This document shows positions 17,032-26,131 of a stretch of 64,000 bases of DNA, one piece after another. The notes beneath the pieces are model-generated. The model saw only the letters and a program-made list of their open reading frames with translations, was not told the origin of the DNA and did no database searches. Position 1 is the first letter of the stretch; each line of letters starts with the position of its first letter. The stretch lies in NCBI GenBank assembly GCA_965200765.1, contig OZ241380.1:2418001-2482000 (forward strand). Reading direction: 5' to 3'. Both the position numbers and the translations under genes were made by a program. This DNA is from G965200765 sp965200765. Lineage in GTDB: Bacteria; Pseudomonadota; Gammaproteobacteria; Arenicellales; JAJDZL01.

Positions 17032-17571
17032 CTAGCTCTCCAGCTCCTTGATCAACGGAATAATTTCTCCATTTATTACTTCGTCGTCAATGGGTCCAAT
17101 GTGCTTGAAACGAATTTTCCCGGACTGATCCACAATGAATGTCTCCGGCACACCGTACACCCCCCAATCAATGCCTGCATCTCCGCTTTGGTCAACGGCC
17201 GTCAAAACATACGGGTCGCCCCGGTCGCGAAGCCATCGACGCGCCGCAAGCGGTTCATCCTTGTAATTCAAACCAATGATTGTGTAACCTGAGTGCGCCA
17301 GTCGAACCAGGTCTTCATGTTCAATATCACAAGCGACGCACCAGCTGGCCCAAACGTTCAGCAACCAAACCTTGCCTTGCATATCGCCTGGACTGAAAGT
17401 TTCTGATTCCGCATGAAGTTGCGGAAGTGTAAAATCCGGTGCCTGCTTGTCCATGTATGGCGTTGGTACCAACGTGGAATCAAGTTTCAGGCCAACACTC
17501 AAAAATCCTGCCATGACGACGAAGATCGCCAACGGGACCAAAAATCGTGACTGTCGAACAATCGCGAGCAT
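17032..17571 (-). CDS. ccmG: Thiol:disulfide interchange protein CcmG/DsbE
   Basis: This membrane-anchored periplasmic thioredoxin-like protein (179 residues) supplies reductant for cytochrome c maturation. It has one N-terminal membrane helix, the CcmG acidic insert region, the active site WASWCVACDIEH, and the conserved cis-Pro segment GVYGVPETFIVD. It lies between ccmF and ccmH with an 8-base gap to ccmF. Confidence 0.93.
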   Translation of the reverse strand: MLAIVRQSRFLVPLAIFVVMAGFLSVGLKLDSTLVPTPYMDKQAPDFTLPQLHAESETFSPGDMQGKVWLLNVWASWCVACDIEHEDLVRLAHSGYTIIGLNYKDEPLAARRWLRDRGDPYVLTAVDQSGDAGIDWGVYGVPETFIVDQSGKIRFKHIGPIDDEVINGEIIPLIKELES

Positions 17572-17579
17572 ATTTCAGT

Positions 17580-19553
17580 CTAGGACGCGACCGATTCTCG
17601 ACCGATCTGCACCTTGATTGCGGCTTTGGACCGAAGTCGCTGGTCCATGGCAGCGATAAACGCCCCGAATGCCATAAAAATGGCCCCCAGCCAAATCCAG
17701 CGAACAAACGGCTTGATATGCACGCGCAGGCTCCAAGTACCAGTCTGGTCCAATGGTTCACCCAGAGACACATAGAAATCGCGAATCAACCCCGGACTGA
17801 TGCCGGCTTCTGTCATCGGGTCAGACTGAATCGGATAAGAACGTTTTTCCGGGTACAGGTTCGTAATGTGTCTTCCGTTATTCAGAACTGCGACGGTACC
17901 GATAAACGCGATGTAGTTTGCGACCGGTTTCTGCTCAACTCCTTCAAACTTGAAGGTGTAGCCGCCGAGTTCATATGAATCACCGGGGGCCATGCGCAAA
18001 TCTTTTTCAGATTCGTATACGCTCACCATGGTTACGCCAACCACAAAAACTGCGATACCCAAATGAGCGATGGTCATGCCCCAGATTCCGCGTGGTTGCT
18101 TCAGGAGTGCTTGTAGCTTGTTTGGTCTGTTTCGAACCCGCTCCAGCATTCCGGTGGCCGTCGACGATGCGGTCCAGATTGCAACCGTCAATCCCACTGC
18201 GGCCAACCACTCGTACCGCCCTTCCGCCAGTAACGGCAACCCTAGTCCAAGTACAATACTGATCCCGAAAGCGGGCCATAAACGACTCATCAAACGGTTG
18301 AACCGGTCCCGTTTCCATCGGGCCATTGCGCCCATACCAGCCATTACAGCAAGCGGCAAAGTCAGTGGTATGAATACTGAATTGAAGTACGGGGGGCCGA
18401 CCGAAACCTTGCCCATGTCCAGCGCATCCAGAATCAGGGGATACAAGGTACCTAGCAAGATTGTTGCAGCGGCCGAGACCAGAAATATGTTATTCACCAG
18501 AAAACCGGCTTCACGTGAAACCATCGCATAGCTTCCGGTAGATCGAATACTGGGTGCCCGCCATCCGTAAATGGCGAGCGAACCACCAATCACCAAACAA
18601 ATCAAAATGAGCAAAAATACCCCGCGGGAAGGATCGGTGGCAAAGGCATGCACCGAAGTCAACACACCGGACCGAACCAAAAATGCGCCAATGAGACTAA
18701 GTGCAAATGCCATCATCGCGAGAAGCACAGTCCAGGCTTTGAACAACCCGCGTTTTTCTGTAGCAGAAAGGGAATGGATCAGGGCAGTACCAACCAGCCA
18801 TGGCATAAATGATGCGTTCTCGACCGGATCCCAGAACCACCAGCCGCCCCATCCAAGTTCGTAGTAAGCCCACCAGGACCCCAGCGCGATTCCCAATGTC
18901 AGAAAAATCCAGGCGAGATTTGTCCACGGCTTTGACCAGCGCGCCCAGGCAGCGTCCAGTCGACCACTAATCAGCGCCGCTACTGCAAATGCAAACGCGA
19001 CCGAAAAACCGACATAACCCATGTACAGCATTGGCGGGTGCACTACTAGCCCGGGATCCTGCAACAACGGATTCAGGTCCCGTCCTTCAACGGCGGCCGG
19101 AATGATTCGTGCGAACGGGTTTGAAGTGAGAATCAGAAACAGCAGAAAGCCGATGCTGACAACTCCGAGTACAGCAAGTACGCGAGACAGAAATTCATTC
19201 GGCACATCGCGACTGAAAACTGATACGCCCGTTGTCCAAACCGCAAGAATCAACACCCATAGCAACAGCGAACCTTCGTGCGCTCCCCATACAGCTGCGA
19301 TTCGATACATGAACGGCAAGGCAGTATTGGAGTTTTGTACTACGTACTTGACTGAAAAATCGTGCGTGATGAACGCGTAGGTCAGGCAGATAAACGAAAG
19401 GACAAGAAAAAACAGTTGTGCTTGTGCCGCAAATTTGGCCGTCGCAAGCCAAGAGGGCATTCGAAGCAAAATGCCGGTTACCGGCAATGCTGTCTGCACG
19501 ATGGCCATGCACAGTGCCAGTATCAAACAAAATTGTCCAAGCTCCGGTACCAT
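17580..19553 (-). CDS. ccmF: Heme lyase subunit CcmF
   Basis: This 657-residue polytopic inner-membrane protein ligates heme to apocytochrome c. The tryptophan-rich heme-handling motif GWGGWWFWDPVENASFMPWL lies near residue 230, preceded by HPPMLYMGYVG, and there are about 14-15 membrane segments. A large C-terminal periplasmic loop (DLRMAPGDSYELGGYTFKFE) and a final helix complete the standard layout. It begins 14 bases after ccmE. Confidence 0.95.
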   Translation of the reverse strand: MVPELGQFCLILALCMAIVQTALPVTGILLRMPSWLATAKFAAQAQLFFLVLSFICLTYAFITHDFSVKYVVQNSNTALPFMYRIAAVWGAHEGSLLLWVLILAVWTTGVSVFSRDVPNEFLSRVLAVLGVVSIGFLLFLILTSNPFARIIPAAVEGRDLNPLLQDPGLVVHPPMLYMGYVGFSVAFAFAVAALISGRLDAAWARWSKPWTNLAWIFLTLGIALGSWWAYYELGWGGWWFWDPVENASFMPWLVGTALIHSLSATEKRGLFKAWTVLLAMMAFALSLIGAFLVRSGVLTSVHAFATDPSRGVFLLILICLVIGGSLAIYGWRAPSIRSTGSYAMVSREAGFLVNNIFLVSAAATILLGTLYPLILDALDMGKVSVGPPYFNSVFIPLTLPLAVMAGMGAMARWKRDRFNRLMSRLWPAFGISIVLGLGLPLLAEGRYEWLAAVGLTVAIWTASSTATGMLERVRNRPNKLQALLKQPRGIWGMTIAHLGIAVFVVGVTMVSVYESEKDLRMAPGDSYELGGYTFKFEGVEQKPVANYIAFIGTVAVLNNGRHITNLYPEKRSYPIQSDPMTEAGISPGLIRDFYVSLGEPLDQTGTWSLRVHIKPFVRWIWLGAIFMAFGAFIAAMDQRLRSKAAIKVQIGRESVAS

Positions 19554-19566
19554 AGAACGACCTCCG

Positions 19567-20007
19567 TTATTCCTGCACCAGTGTTTGTGCCGCCTGAATG
19601 GCCTCTGCCGCTTCGGGTGGCATATAGTTCTCGTCGTGCTTCGCTAGCACTTCAGAGGCTTCAAACACACCATTCGAGTTCAGTTTTCCTTTTGCGACTA
19701 TTCCCTGGCCTTCCCGAAACAAGTCTGGCAGTATGCCGGTGTACTCGACCGGAACAACTTTCGCGGTGTCGGTAATTTCAAATTGCACCGTCAATCCGTC
19801 ACCCGGTCGTGCAATGCTACCTTCCACGACAAGTCCGCCGAGTCGAAATGCCTGATTTTCAGGCGCATTGCCAGCTACCACCTCACTGGGGCTGATAAAG
19901 TAGAGCAAGTTGCTTTGAAAAGCCTGCAACACAAGCAAGGAAGCAACCCCAACACCAACGGTGATGGTCGCAACCATGATTAGTCTCCTCTTGCGTCTTG
20001 GGGTCAT
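19567..20007 (-). CDS. ccmE: Periplasmic heme chaperone CcmE
   Basis: This 146-residue protein starts at ATG 20007 (MTPRRKRRLIMV), preferred to an upstream codon at 20037. It has one N-terminal membrane anchor and an OB-fold. The covalent heme-binding His lies in LAKHDENYMPPE, keeping the HxxxY pattern. It receives heme from CcmABCD and passes it to CcmF. ccmABCD are not in the window, so the maturation genes are split; ccmE is the first gene of this transcript. Confidence 0.92.
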   Translation of the reverse strand: MTPRRKRRLIMVATITVGVGVASLLVLQAFQSNLLYFISPSEVVAGNAPENQAFRLGGLVVEGSIARPGDGLTVQFEITDTAKVVPVEYTGILPDLFREGQGIVAKGKLNSNGVFEASEVLAKHDENYMPPEAAEAIQAAQTLVQE

Positions 20008-20177
20008 GAATAAATGGCAATTCTGAATTCCAAACAAAATTCACAGATTGAATCACATTGTTTGCAGAATGGTTGATTGCGATTATCAGTCTTGAAATCA
20101 ATCTCTCGGCATGATTCAACTGCGTACACAGAGTACATAATATATGGTACTCGCTTCCAATTCTACAAGAATTGACT

Positions 20178-20790
20178 TTCAAACTGTTTTAAAAAGGAAA
20201 AGCTGACCCGGTTCAACGAATGTGTCTCTGGGGGTAGGTCGCGGCAAGACCTATTTGACGGATTTATTTTTTGACACTGGTCCGGTGGCCGAGCAAACAA
20301 GAATACATCTCCATCGCTACATGCTTTCGGTACACGACGGGTTGAAAAACTTCTGTGAAGTACGGGATCCACTGGTTCAGGTTGCAAGGCAACTCGTGTG
20401 ACAAAACCGACTGCTTTGCGTAAACGAGATTGCTGTACTGGAAATCGGGGAAACAGTCATCCTTGCAGGCCTGTTGCTGCGATTACTCATGGTAAACGGT
20501 GTAACGATTGTATCCTTCGCCAATATAGAACCGGACAAATTGTACGAGGGCAGAATGCAACGCTACCGTTTTCTACAAGCCATCGTGTTCATCAATCAAA
20601 GACCACTGCAAAGAATCCATGGAACACGACTTCAGACAACTGCACGACGGTACCAAGTTGTTTCACGGTCCCTTGACGATACTTCATAGAGTAATCAAGA
20701 CCGTTTGGTTGGAATATTTTTGACGAATTTGGTCAGCTGGTTTTTTGAAGACGGTGTCGAGCACATCAGGACGAGTAACTGTTGAAGATT
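20178..20790 (+). pseudogene. Degenerate, internally deleted copy of zapE
   Basis: The DNA aligns by eye along much of intact zapE at 59825-60907. Examples are the block around CTGACCCG, the P-loop region (TCGCGGCAAGACCTA), GGATTTATTTTTTGACACTG, CATCGCTACATGCTTTCGGTACA, and the later stretch coding for AACGGTGTAACGATTGTA. It has lost several bases at the P-loop (frameshift), carries an in-frame TGA where zapE has an Arg codon, and has a large deletion between about 20700 and 20735. The 5' quarter is missing. No coding potential remains. Confidence 0.85.
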
Positions 20791-21080
20791 GAAAAAAGTA
20801 CCGTAAATACGCTTGCAAGAATTGGCGGGTGGAGGCGATGTAGAACTCATTCTATGTTGCACGGGTAGAAGAATCGCCCTGTCGTCGAGGTATTACGGAG
20901 TAATCAGGCAAGCAATCCGACGCTGTTGAGGCTTGCAACTTTAAATCGAAGCCGGATGAACAAGATTAGTGCTGAGCCAAGATACAATTGGCGTGTGAGG
21001 TGAAAATAGTACTTTTTCTATAATTAGTACAAGTTTATACGATTTGAATTTGTAAAAGTATAGGTTAAATTAGTAGTAAA
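20791..21080. other. Intergenic, no gene seen
   Basis: This is the spacer between the zapE pseudogene and the 3' end of mcrC. I see no gene, RNA or clear repeat. Composition changes to AT-rich near 21000, close to the boundary of the McrBC locus. Confidence 0.4.
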
Positions 21081-22124
21081 CTACTCTACTCCAATCAGTT
21101 TGAGAAGGTCATCATGAATTCCTTGCCAGTGCTGATTAAGGTTTAAAGTGCAAACTCGAATCTGATGGCCTTGAAAGTTCGCGCAAAAATTTACTTCTTC
21201 ATTTACGGTTGGATACAGAAGAATTCCTTCTGTATTTTTAGAACTATGCTCCTTGCTTCCGGCGAGATATGAAAAGATTTGATAAAGATGTTCGGAATGA
21301 ATTTTCTTTGTTTCCCTATGTGTTTGAAATGTGTTAGCATAGAACTTTGCATCAATAATTATTTGCCTTTGCTGTCCTTGTTTTGCTTCAAGGTAAATGT
21401 CTGTTCTCATTTCTGGAATTAATTTATTTTGTTCTGCGCTGACTTCTACATTCCAATTTAAATGGGGTGAGCCAACTTCAAATATTTCTTGTTCAATTTC
21501 GTAAAAGTTACGAATGAAATCCTCGAATAATTTACCCATATTATTTTCGTTTCTATCAAATTCTTGAAACTTGTAGTGTTTTCCATCTTCTTCAGGCAAA
21601 GTACATTCAAATATTAATTCGCAGAGTTTGATAAGAAAATCATAGAAGGTGTTGTTACGATGAATTTCAACTTTTCGAAACAAATGGTAGGAAAGGCGAG
21701 GAGCTGAAACATTCTTGAAGCTCAATAACAGACAACTTAATTTATCAGCTAATTCCTCGTTTATATTTGACACTCGAACAAGTCGTTCAGCAGTTGCCTT
21801 CAATATCTGATTGTTGAGAATATCATGTTGTAACTCGCCAAACTCACAAACCATACGAGGTGTGTTACGAACCATAAGCCCTACACTTCGACTGAAGTCC
21901 AATCGGCCGCGTAGAGCCGATAATTCATCTCGTACTTGAACATATCCACGGCCTAATCCTCTTCGCAGTATGTTTTCCAATCCACTGATTAGAACTTTTG
22001 CGAATAGATCTACTAATTCGGTTGTGTCTTCTTTGCCAACATCAATAACCTCACTTTCTTCTATATGTTTCCACGCGTAGCACAACATGAAATAGATATT
22101 CAGGATTGGAATTGAAGTTTTCAT
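21081..22124 (-). CDS. mcrC: McrC-like subunit of a modification-dependent restriction system
   Basis: This 347-residue protein begins KTSIPILNIYFMLCYAW, the usual start of McrC/LlaJI-type partner proteins. It has a C-terminal PD-(D/E)XK nuclease core with MRTDIYLE followed by RQIIIDAKFY (Asp then D-x-K). McrC docks on the McrB hexamer, stimulates its GTPase and cuts DNA. The start overlaps the mcrB stop (ATGA), so the two are coupled. AT-rich relative to neighbours, consistent with acquisition. Confidence 0.88.
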   Translation of the reverse strand: MKTSIPILNIYFMLCYAWKHIEESEVIDVGKEDTTELVDLFAKVLISGLENILRRGLGRGYVQVRDELSALRGRLDFSRSVGLMVRNTPRMVCEFGELQHDILNNQILKATAERLVRVSNINEELADKLSCLLLSFKNVSAPRLSYHLFRKVEIHRNNTFYDFLIKLCELIFECTLPEEDGKHYKFQEFDRNENNMGKLFEDFIRNFYEIEQEIFEVGSPHLNWNVEVSAEQNKLIPEMRTDIYLEAKQGQQRQIIIDAKFYANTFQTHRETKKIHSEHLYQIFSYLAGSKEHSSKNTEGILLYPTVNEEVNFCANFQGHQIRVCTLNLNQHWQGIHDDLLKLIGVE

Positions 22125-23905
22125 TGTTCAGAGTCAGGCAACAACTTTTTTTTCAATTCATCAAAGCGGTTGGGTTTGTCGAAATAGTATTCTTCTAAGA
22201 GTGGAATAATCTGAGAGTTGACAATTATCTTGTACCATTCCTTTTCATTTTTCCCATACAGTTTTTCACAGAAAAAACTGTGGCCGATTTGAAATCCCGA
22301 GCCAAGAAACCGTTCCTTTCCGATTTCACTGTTCAGGTCTCCAATACGATCTCGGATTAATTGAACCATATTATCCGAAATTTCATTTTTGCGTAAATAA
22401 TTTTGAAACTTTTTTGAGTTAAACTGAGGTTTCATTTCATAAAAACCGAATCGCCTTCGGAGAGCATAATCTACAACTGCTAGTGAGCGATCAGCAGTAT
22501 TCATCAAACCGAGCAAATATACATTTTCGGGCACGAAGAATTTTTCGCCAGTATTGCTATATGTAAGAGGTGTTGCCCAATCTTCACTTCGCTTGTCTGG
22601 TTCGACCAATAACAACAGTTCACCGAATATTTTGCTTAGGTCGCCCCTGTTTACTTCATCGATAATAAAGACGAACCTATCATTCGGTTTTTTATGTGCT
22701 CTGTCACAAAATATTTTAAATTTGCCGTCTTGAAGTTTGAATCCGTTTTCACTCGGACGGTAGCCCTGAATGAAATCCTCGTAAGAATAAGACGAATGGA
22801 ATTGAATAAATCCAACACGTTCTGGACTCTTTTGTTCAATCATTGCGCACGCCAGTTTGTAAGCCGCAAACGTCTTGCCTACACCAGGTGCACCTTGAAT
22901 AATTAAATTCTTTCTGCTACACCAAATATTTAGAATATGTTTTACTTCGCTTATATTGATGAACAGGTCTTTTACAACTTCCTCAAGTTTCAATTTCTCA
23001 GTAGAGGAATTTACCTCCTCTAGTGTATTAGAAACATTGTTTCTCTTTTTCTTTTTACTAGAATCCTGTTCTGAATCCCTTTCAGAACGCAAATCAATCC
23101 AATTTCCATTAGATTTAAAGTCATTGAGAAAATCAAGTTGATTTGTTCCATAACGTTTTTCCAAACATTCTCGAATTTTGTGAATAGCGTGATCCTTACT
23201 ACACAAATTACCTTCTTTGCAGGGATTTTTGTTTTCTAACAAGTAAGAGTATGCATTATAGATTTCGTTTTTAATTCCTGTAGAATTGATTCTTTCAAAA
23301 TAATTTGGATAGCAGTAATACAAGAACATGTGCCGAATCGCACGAACGTCATGTTGATTGCCTGCAAATGAATCAACTTTACTACAGAGTTCTAGTGGAT
23401 TATTTACTAGTAAACGGGATTGTTCTTCAGAATTGAGGCCTTTCCATTGTTTCAATATTTGTATAAGGAGACCATAATCTAGTTTAATAAAGCCAATATT
23501 ATTGCCGGGAGATGCAAATCCTGCATTGATAACCTCATTCAATTTTTCAGTTTCAGGAAAGCTTTCGTTTGACAATTCCCATAATTCAATGATGCGCTGT
23601 TTTTTTGTCTCAACTGAGATTTTTTTGTACGCATATAAGTGTAGTAACCACAGCACTTCAGAAGCCAATTGAACTACATCAACGGAAGCATCTTCTAACT
23701 GAATGTGCAATTGTTCGTATAGCCTGCCATTACCAGCAATCGGGTTATCACCAAATAATCTCTCTAAGTCGTCGAAATTATCTTTTGTCCAAAGTTTTTT
23801 TTCTGTAAACACACTCCCGTCTTTTTTAAGACAATTAGTACGCCATTCTTCCAGTGTATTTAAAATTTCTGGATTTAATTCACGACCATCAATCCAAGTC
23901 GCCAT
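22121..23905 (-). CDS. mcrB: McrB-like GTPase subunit of a modification-dependent restriction system
   Basis: This 594-residue protein has a ~300-residue N-terminal region with no recognised reader domain, then an AAA+ domain: Walker A GAPGVGKT (338-345), FIQFHSSYSYEDFIQGYRP (367-384), Walker B FVFIIDEVNRGDLSKIFGEL (411-430), and the sensor/arginine-finger region LMNTADRSLAVVDYALRRRF. These are hallmarks of McrB. A Lys-rich linker (SSKKKKRN) precedes the motor. The target modification is set by the unrecognised N-terminal half. It is unrelated in its N-terminus to the McrB-like protein at 1-1648. Confidence 0.9.
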   Translation of the reverse strand: MATWIDGRELNPEILNTLEEWRTNCLKKDGSVFTEKKLWTKDNFDDLERLFGDNPIAGNGRLYEQLHIQLEDASVDVVQLASEVLWLLHLYAYKKISVETKKQRIIELWELSNESFPETEKLNEVINAGFASPGNNIGFIKLDYGLLIQILKQWKGLNSEEQSRLLVNNPLELCSKVDSFAGNQHDVRAIRHMFLYYCYPNYFERINSTGIKNEIYNAYSYLLENKNPCKEGNLCSKDHAIHKIRECLEKRYGTNQLDFLNDFKSNGNWIDLRSERDSEQDSSKKKKRNNVSNTLEEVNSSTEKLKLEEVVKDLFINISEVKHILNIWCSRKNLIIQGAPGVGKTFAAYKLACAMIEQKSPERVGFIQFHSSYSYEDFIQGYRPSENGFKLQDGKFKIFCDRAHKKPNDRFVFIIDEVNRGDLSKIFGELLLLVEPDKRSEDWATPLTYSNTGEKFFVPENVYLLGLMNTADRSLAVVDYALRRRFGFYEMKPQFNSKKFQNYLRKNEISDNMVQLIRDRIGDLNSEIGKERFLGSGFQIGHSFFCEKLYGKNEKEWYKIIVNSQIIPLLEEYYFDKPNRFDELKKKLLPDSEQ

Positions 23906-23911
23906 TTTTCT

Positions 23912-23917
23912 CTCCTT
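23912..23917 (-). promoter_or_regulatory. Ribosome-binding site of mcrB
   Basis: AAGGAG on the minus strand lies 6 bases upstream of the mcrB ATG, a near-consensus Shine-Dalgarno sequence that fixes this start. Confidence 0.7.
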
Positions 23918-23919
23918 AA

Positions 23920-24371
23920 TACCTTGTTTAGGTTTTAGTCAAATAGATTTTTGACAATTTAGTGTTCAACAGTGCCCAAAGGACCTTTCATAAACGTGCA
24001 TGAATCAACCGATCAATTCGTGCACACAGCTCTACACCAGTCCAGATTGTGACGCAAGTACTTGGTCGATATTCTCCGAATCCGAATAAGCCATCTTTTC
24101 AGCCGGCTCTTGCAAGAGTTGACATTCTGCATTTGTTAGGGCTGACACGAGTAGAGGACATCACCAACTCGTAGGCTAGCTCAGATTCGCGGACTCACTT
24201 CACATAGGTATTGGCCTCATCGCTGGCCAGCATTATACTAAAAAAATCGCACAATCAACCTACTGTAAAAGCGAGTCAGCAATTCTCATTTTAAATGGTT
24301 TGTGAAATTGTCACCTCCTGAATGAAGTGAAAAAACGATTATATACAAGGATTTGGAAGAATCGAAGGTAG
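23920..24371. other. Intergenic region upstream of mcrBC
   Basis: About 450 bases without a gene. It should contain the mcrB promoter on the minus strand, but no confident -35/-10 pair was found. Short stop-ridden frames only; probably decayed sequence next to the transposase remnants. Confidence 0.4.
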
Positions 24372-24690
24372 CTAAGGCGGTCGGCCTTGCACCAGCTTCT
24401 TCAGCAGTGACTCCCAGTCATCGAAGTACAGGTACTTGGGCAGCACGGCCAAGTCGGTGAAGAAGTCGCATCGGGCAGCGAGTTTTTTCCGTGCTTTCTG
24501 CCAGAGCCGGCACATCTCGTCGCAGACGGTGTGGATGGCGAAGGCGATGAAGTTGAGCACCAGCAGCACGTTGGTCAAGCCTTTCTGGCCGTGTCCGAAG
24601 TTGTGTTCGAGGTGGCATCCGTTGTTCTTGAGTTCGTTGAAGGATTCGTTTTCGATTTTCCATCGGCTTCGTGCGTAGTCGAGCAGTGCT
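24372..24690 (-). pseudogene. C-terminal fragment of a DDE transposase
   Basis: This encodes ARSRWKIENESFNELKNNG, then LEHNFGHGQ and a C-terminal helical tail ending DDWESLLKKLV. The RWKIENE and HNFGHG elements belong to a DDE transposase type whose N-terminal half, with LIALDGTE, is found at 26459-26965 on the same strand. The open frame continues to 24827, but that upstream part is antisense to the HTH-repeat gene and its transposase similarity is doubtful. The central ~150-200 codons are missing. Confidence 0.75.
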
Positions 24691-24710
24691 ATGTCGGTCG
24701 CAACTGCGAT

Positions 24711-25609
24711 ATGTTTAATGCCGTGAGAACGCAGTTTGCTTACAAGCAGGTCAGGAACTTCACCAGTCAGGGTGACTTCATGGAGGCTTGCGTGGAAGAG
24801 TGCGTTGTCTATACGAATGCTCATCATCGATACCCGCTTCCCTACGCAGAATGTCTTTACACAGGCAAATCGATAAGCCGATGGTCTTGGAAATACACTG
24901 GCGAAGGCGGCTTACCGCTTTACACGCCTGAAGAAAGCGAACGGGGAAGAGTCAACGGACTTGCAAAGCGAAGACAGAAAGCGCAACCGCGCAGCACTGA
25001 AATACTGAACCTGTATTTTGATGACGGACTCGGTTATAGACGCATAGAGAGCAATACAGGCATACCGCTATCGACCGTCAGGAATGTTGTCAAAGACTAC
25101 TTCAAGCAGCAACCCGCAATCGCCAATGAACGACTTGCTCGCAGGATTGCCAAGCCAAAAGCAAAGAACGGCACCAGCAATCGCAGAAAGCCAGCTACTG
25201 ACAGAAACATCAATGCCATCCTGTCAATGTATTTTGACGAGTGTCTTGGATACATGCGCATAGCGAGCAAGACTGGCATTCCAAGATCGACTGTGAGGAA
25301 TGTTGTGCGAACCTATTTCAAGCAAGAACCCTATACCGCAAACCAGCGACTCCAGCGAAGAATGGACGTCCAGTACAACAAGAACAGAGGGGTTTGTACT
25401 AGTTGCGCAGGGGTCTTGGAAGTCTTTTTTTTGAATATGCCGAACACGGCTATTATCCTGATACCAAATGGCAGCGCCGATTAGTCAGTCACGCTTACGA
25501 CAATCTCATTGAAAAGTTAATAAAATCAAAGGGTTGCGTATACTCAAAAAAAGTAGAACTGGCGCGCCAAGTGTGCTGTCGCATCGATGGCGTGAAATTG
25601 ACGCAGTGA
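24711..25609 (+). pseudogene. Protein with two tandem ~50-residue HTH repeats, broken by a frameshift at a T8 run
   Basis: An open frame from ATG 24711 to 25484 encodes two near-identical units, each with YFD-x2-LGY-x-RI-x-S-x-TGIP-x-STVRNVV followed by YFKQ, spaced about 70 residues apart. These look like duplicated helix-turn-helix domains. An aromatic segment (YTGKSISRWSWKYTGEGG) precedes them and a CTSC pair follows. At a run of eight T (25425-25432) the frame ends in an implausible tail, while the -1 frame continues smoothly as FEYAEHGYYPDTKWQRRL to a stop at 25609. Either one T was lost or slippage joins the frames. No ribosome-binding site is evident, and the true start may be 24779. 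I do not recognise the family; a DNA-binding mobile-element protein is plausible. Confidence 0.55.
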
Positions 25610-25779
25610 ATCGACCCGCTGATCACCGCTCCGGAGGGTTCTGCGTTGGTTGGGGTTTCACTTGGTTTGTATTCTTGAAGCATAGCATCGCCACAGAATC
25701 GATGCTCGATTGAAGTCTATGGCGGTGTTCCTGACTTGATACAATGAACGCTTTGATACTGCGAGCGTGGAGGCAAGCG

Positions 25780-26124
25780 ATGAAGAGTATGGAAGTGAGG
25801 ATAAGAAACCTTGATGATTTTGAGTTTCTCAAGAACTATGTGACAAAGGATGGGCTTGAAAGGTCGAACAATCAGATAGCCGAATTTGCGGTTCACCAGT
25901 GGGCTGACTTCCTACCTGGTGAATTCGATACCTTCATGAATACGATTGCGGCGGCGAAGATGATTGCGTTGTTTGGGATCATCGGGTTTGATATAATCGG
26001 CTACAAGGCAGCAACGGTATCGCCTGACGAGCGCGGCAAGCTTTCTTTTATTTTTGAAGGTTCGGCAATGCAAACGGCGGCATCGTTCAAGAAGAATTTC
26101 ACTGGACGCGATACTATGCACTGA
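25780..26124 (+). CDS. Small hypothetical protein within the split transposase
   Basis: The ATG at 25780 follows GTGGAGG by 6 bases and gives 114 residues; a weaker start at 25744 also exists. The N-terminus (MEVRIRNLDDFEFLKNYVTKDG) looks like a small folded domain. A hydrophobic stretch AAAKMIALFGIIGFDIIGY could be one membrane helix, and FDTFMNTIA precedes it. No family recognised. The stop TGA at 26122 is followed 7 bases later by the next gene's ATG, so the two are probably an operon. Confidence 0.5.
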   Translation: MKSMEVRIRNLDDFEFLKNYVTKDGLERSNNQIAEFAVHQWADFLPGEFDTFMNTIAAAKMIALFGIIGFDIIGYKAATVSPDERGKLSFIFEGSAMQTAASFKKNFTGRDTMH

Positions 26125-26131
26125 GGCACAA

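Noticed and set aside
24531..24710. 5' extension of the repeated-HTH frame
   Set aside because: This part is antisense to the conserved C-terminal transposase fragment, so it is not credible protein sequence.
26054..26131. Upstream extension of the small gene starting at 26132
   Set aside because: It overlaps the preceding gene, while ATG 26132 has a good GAGG site.
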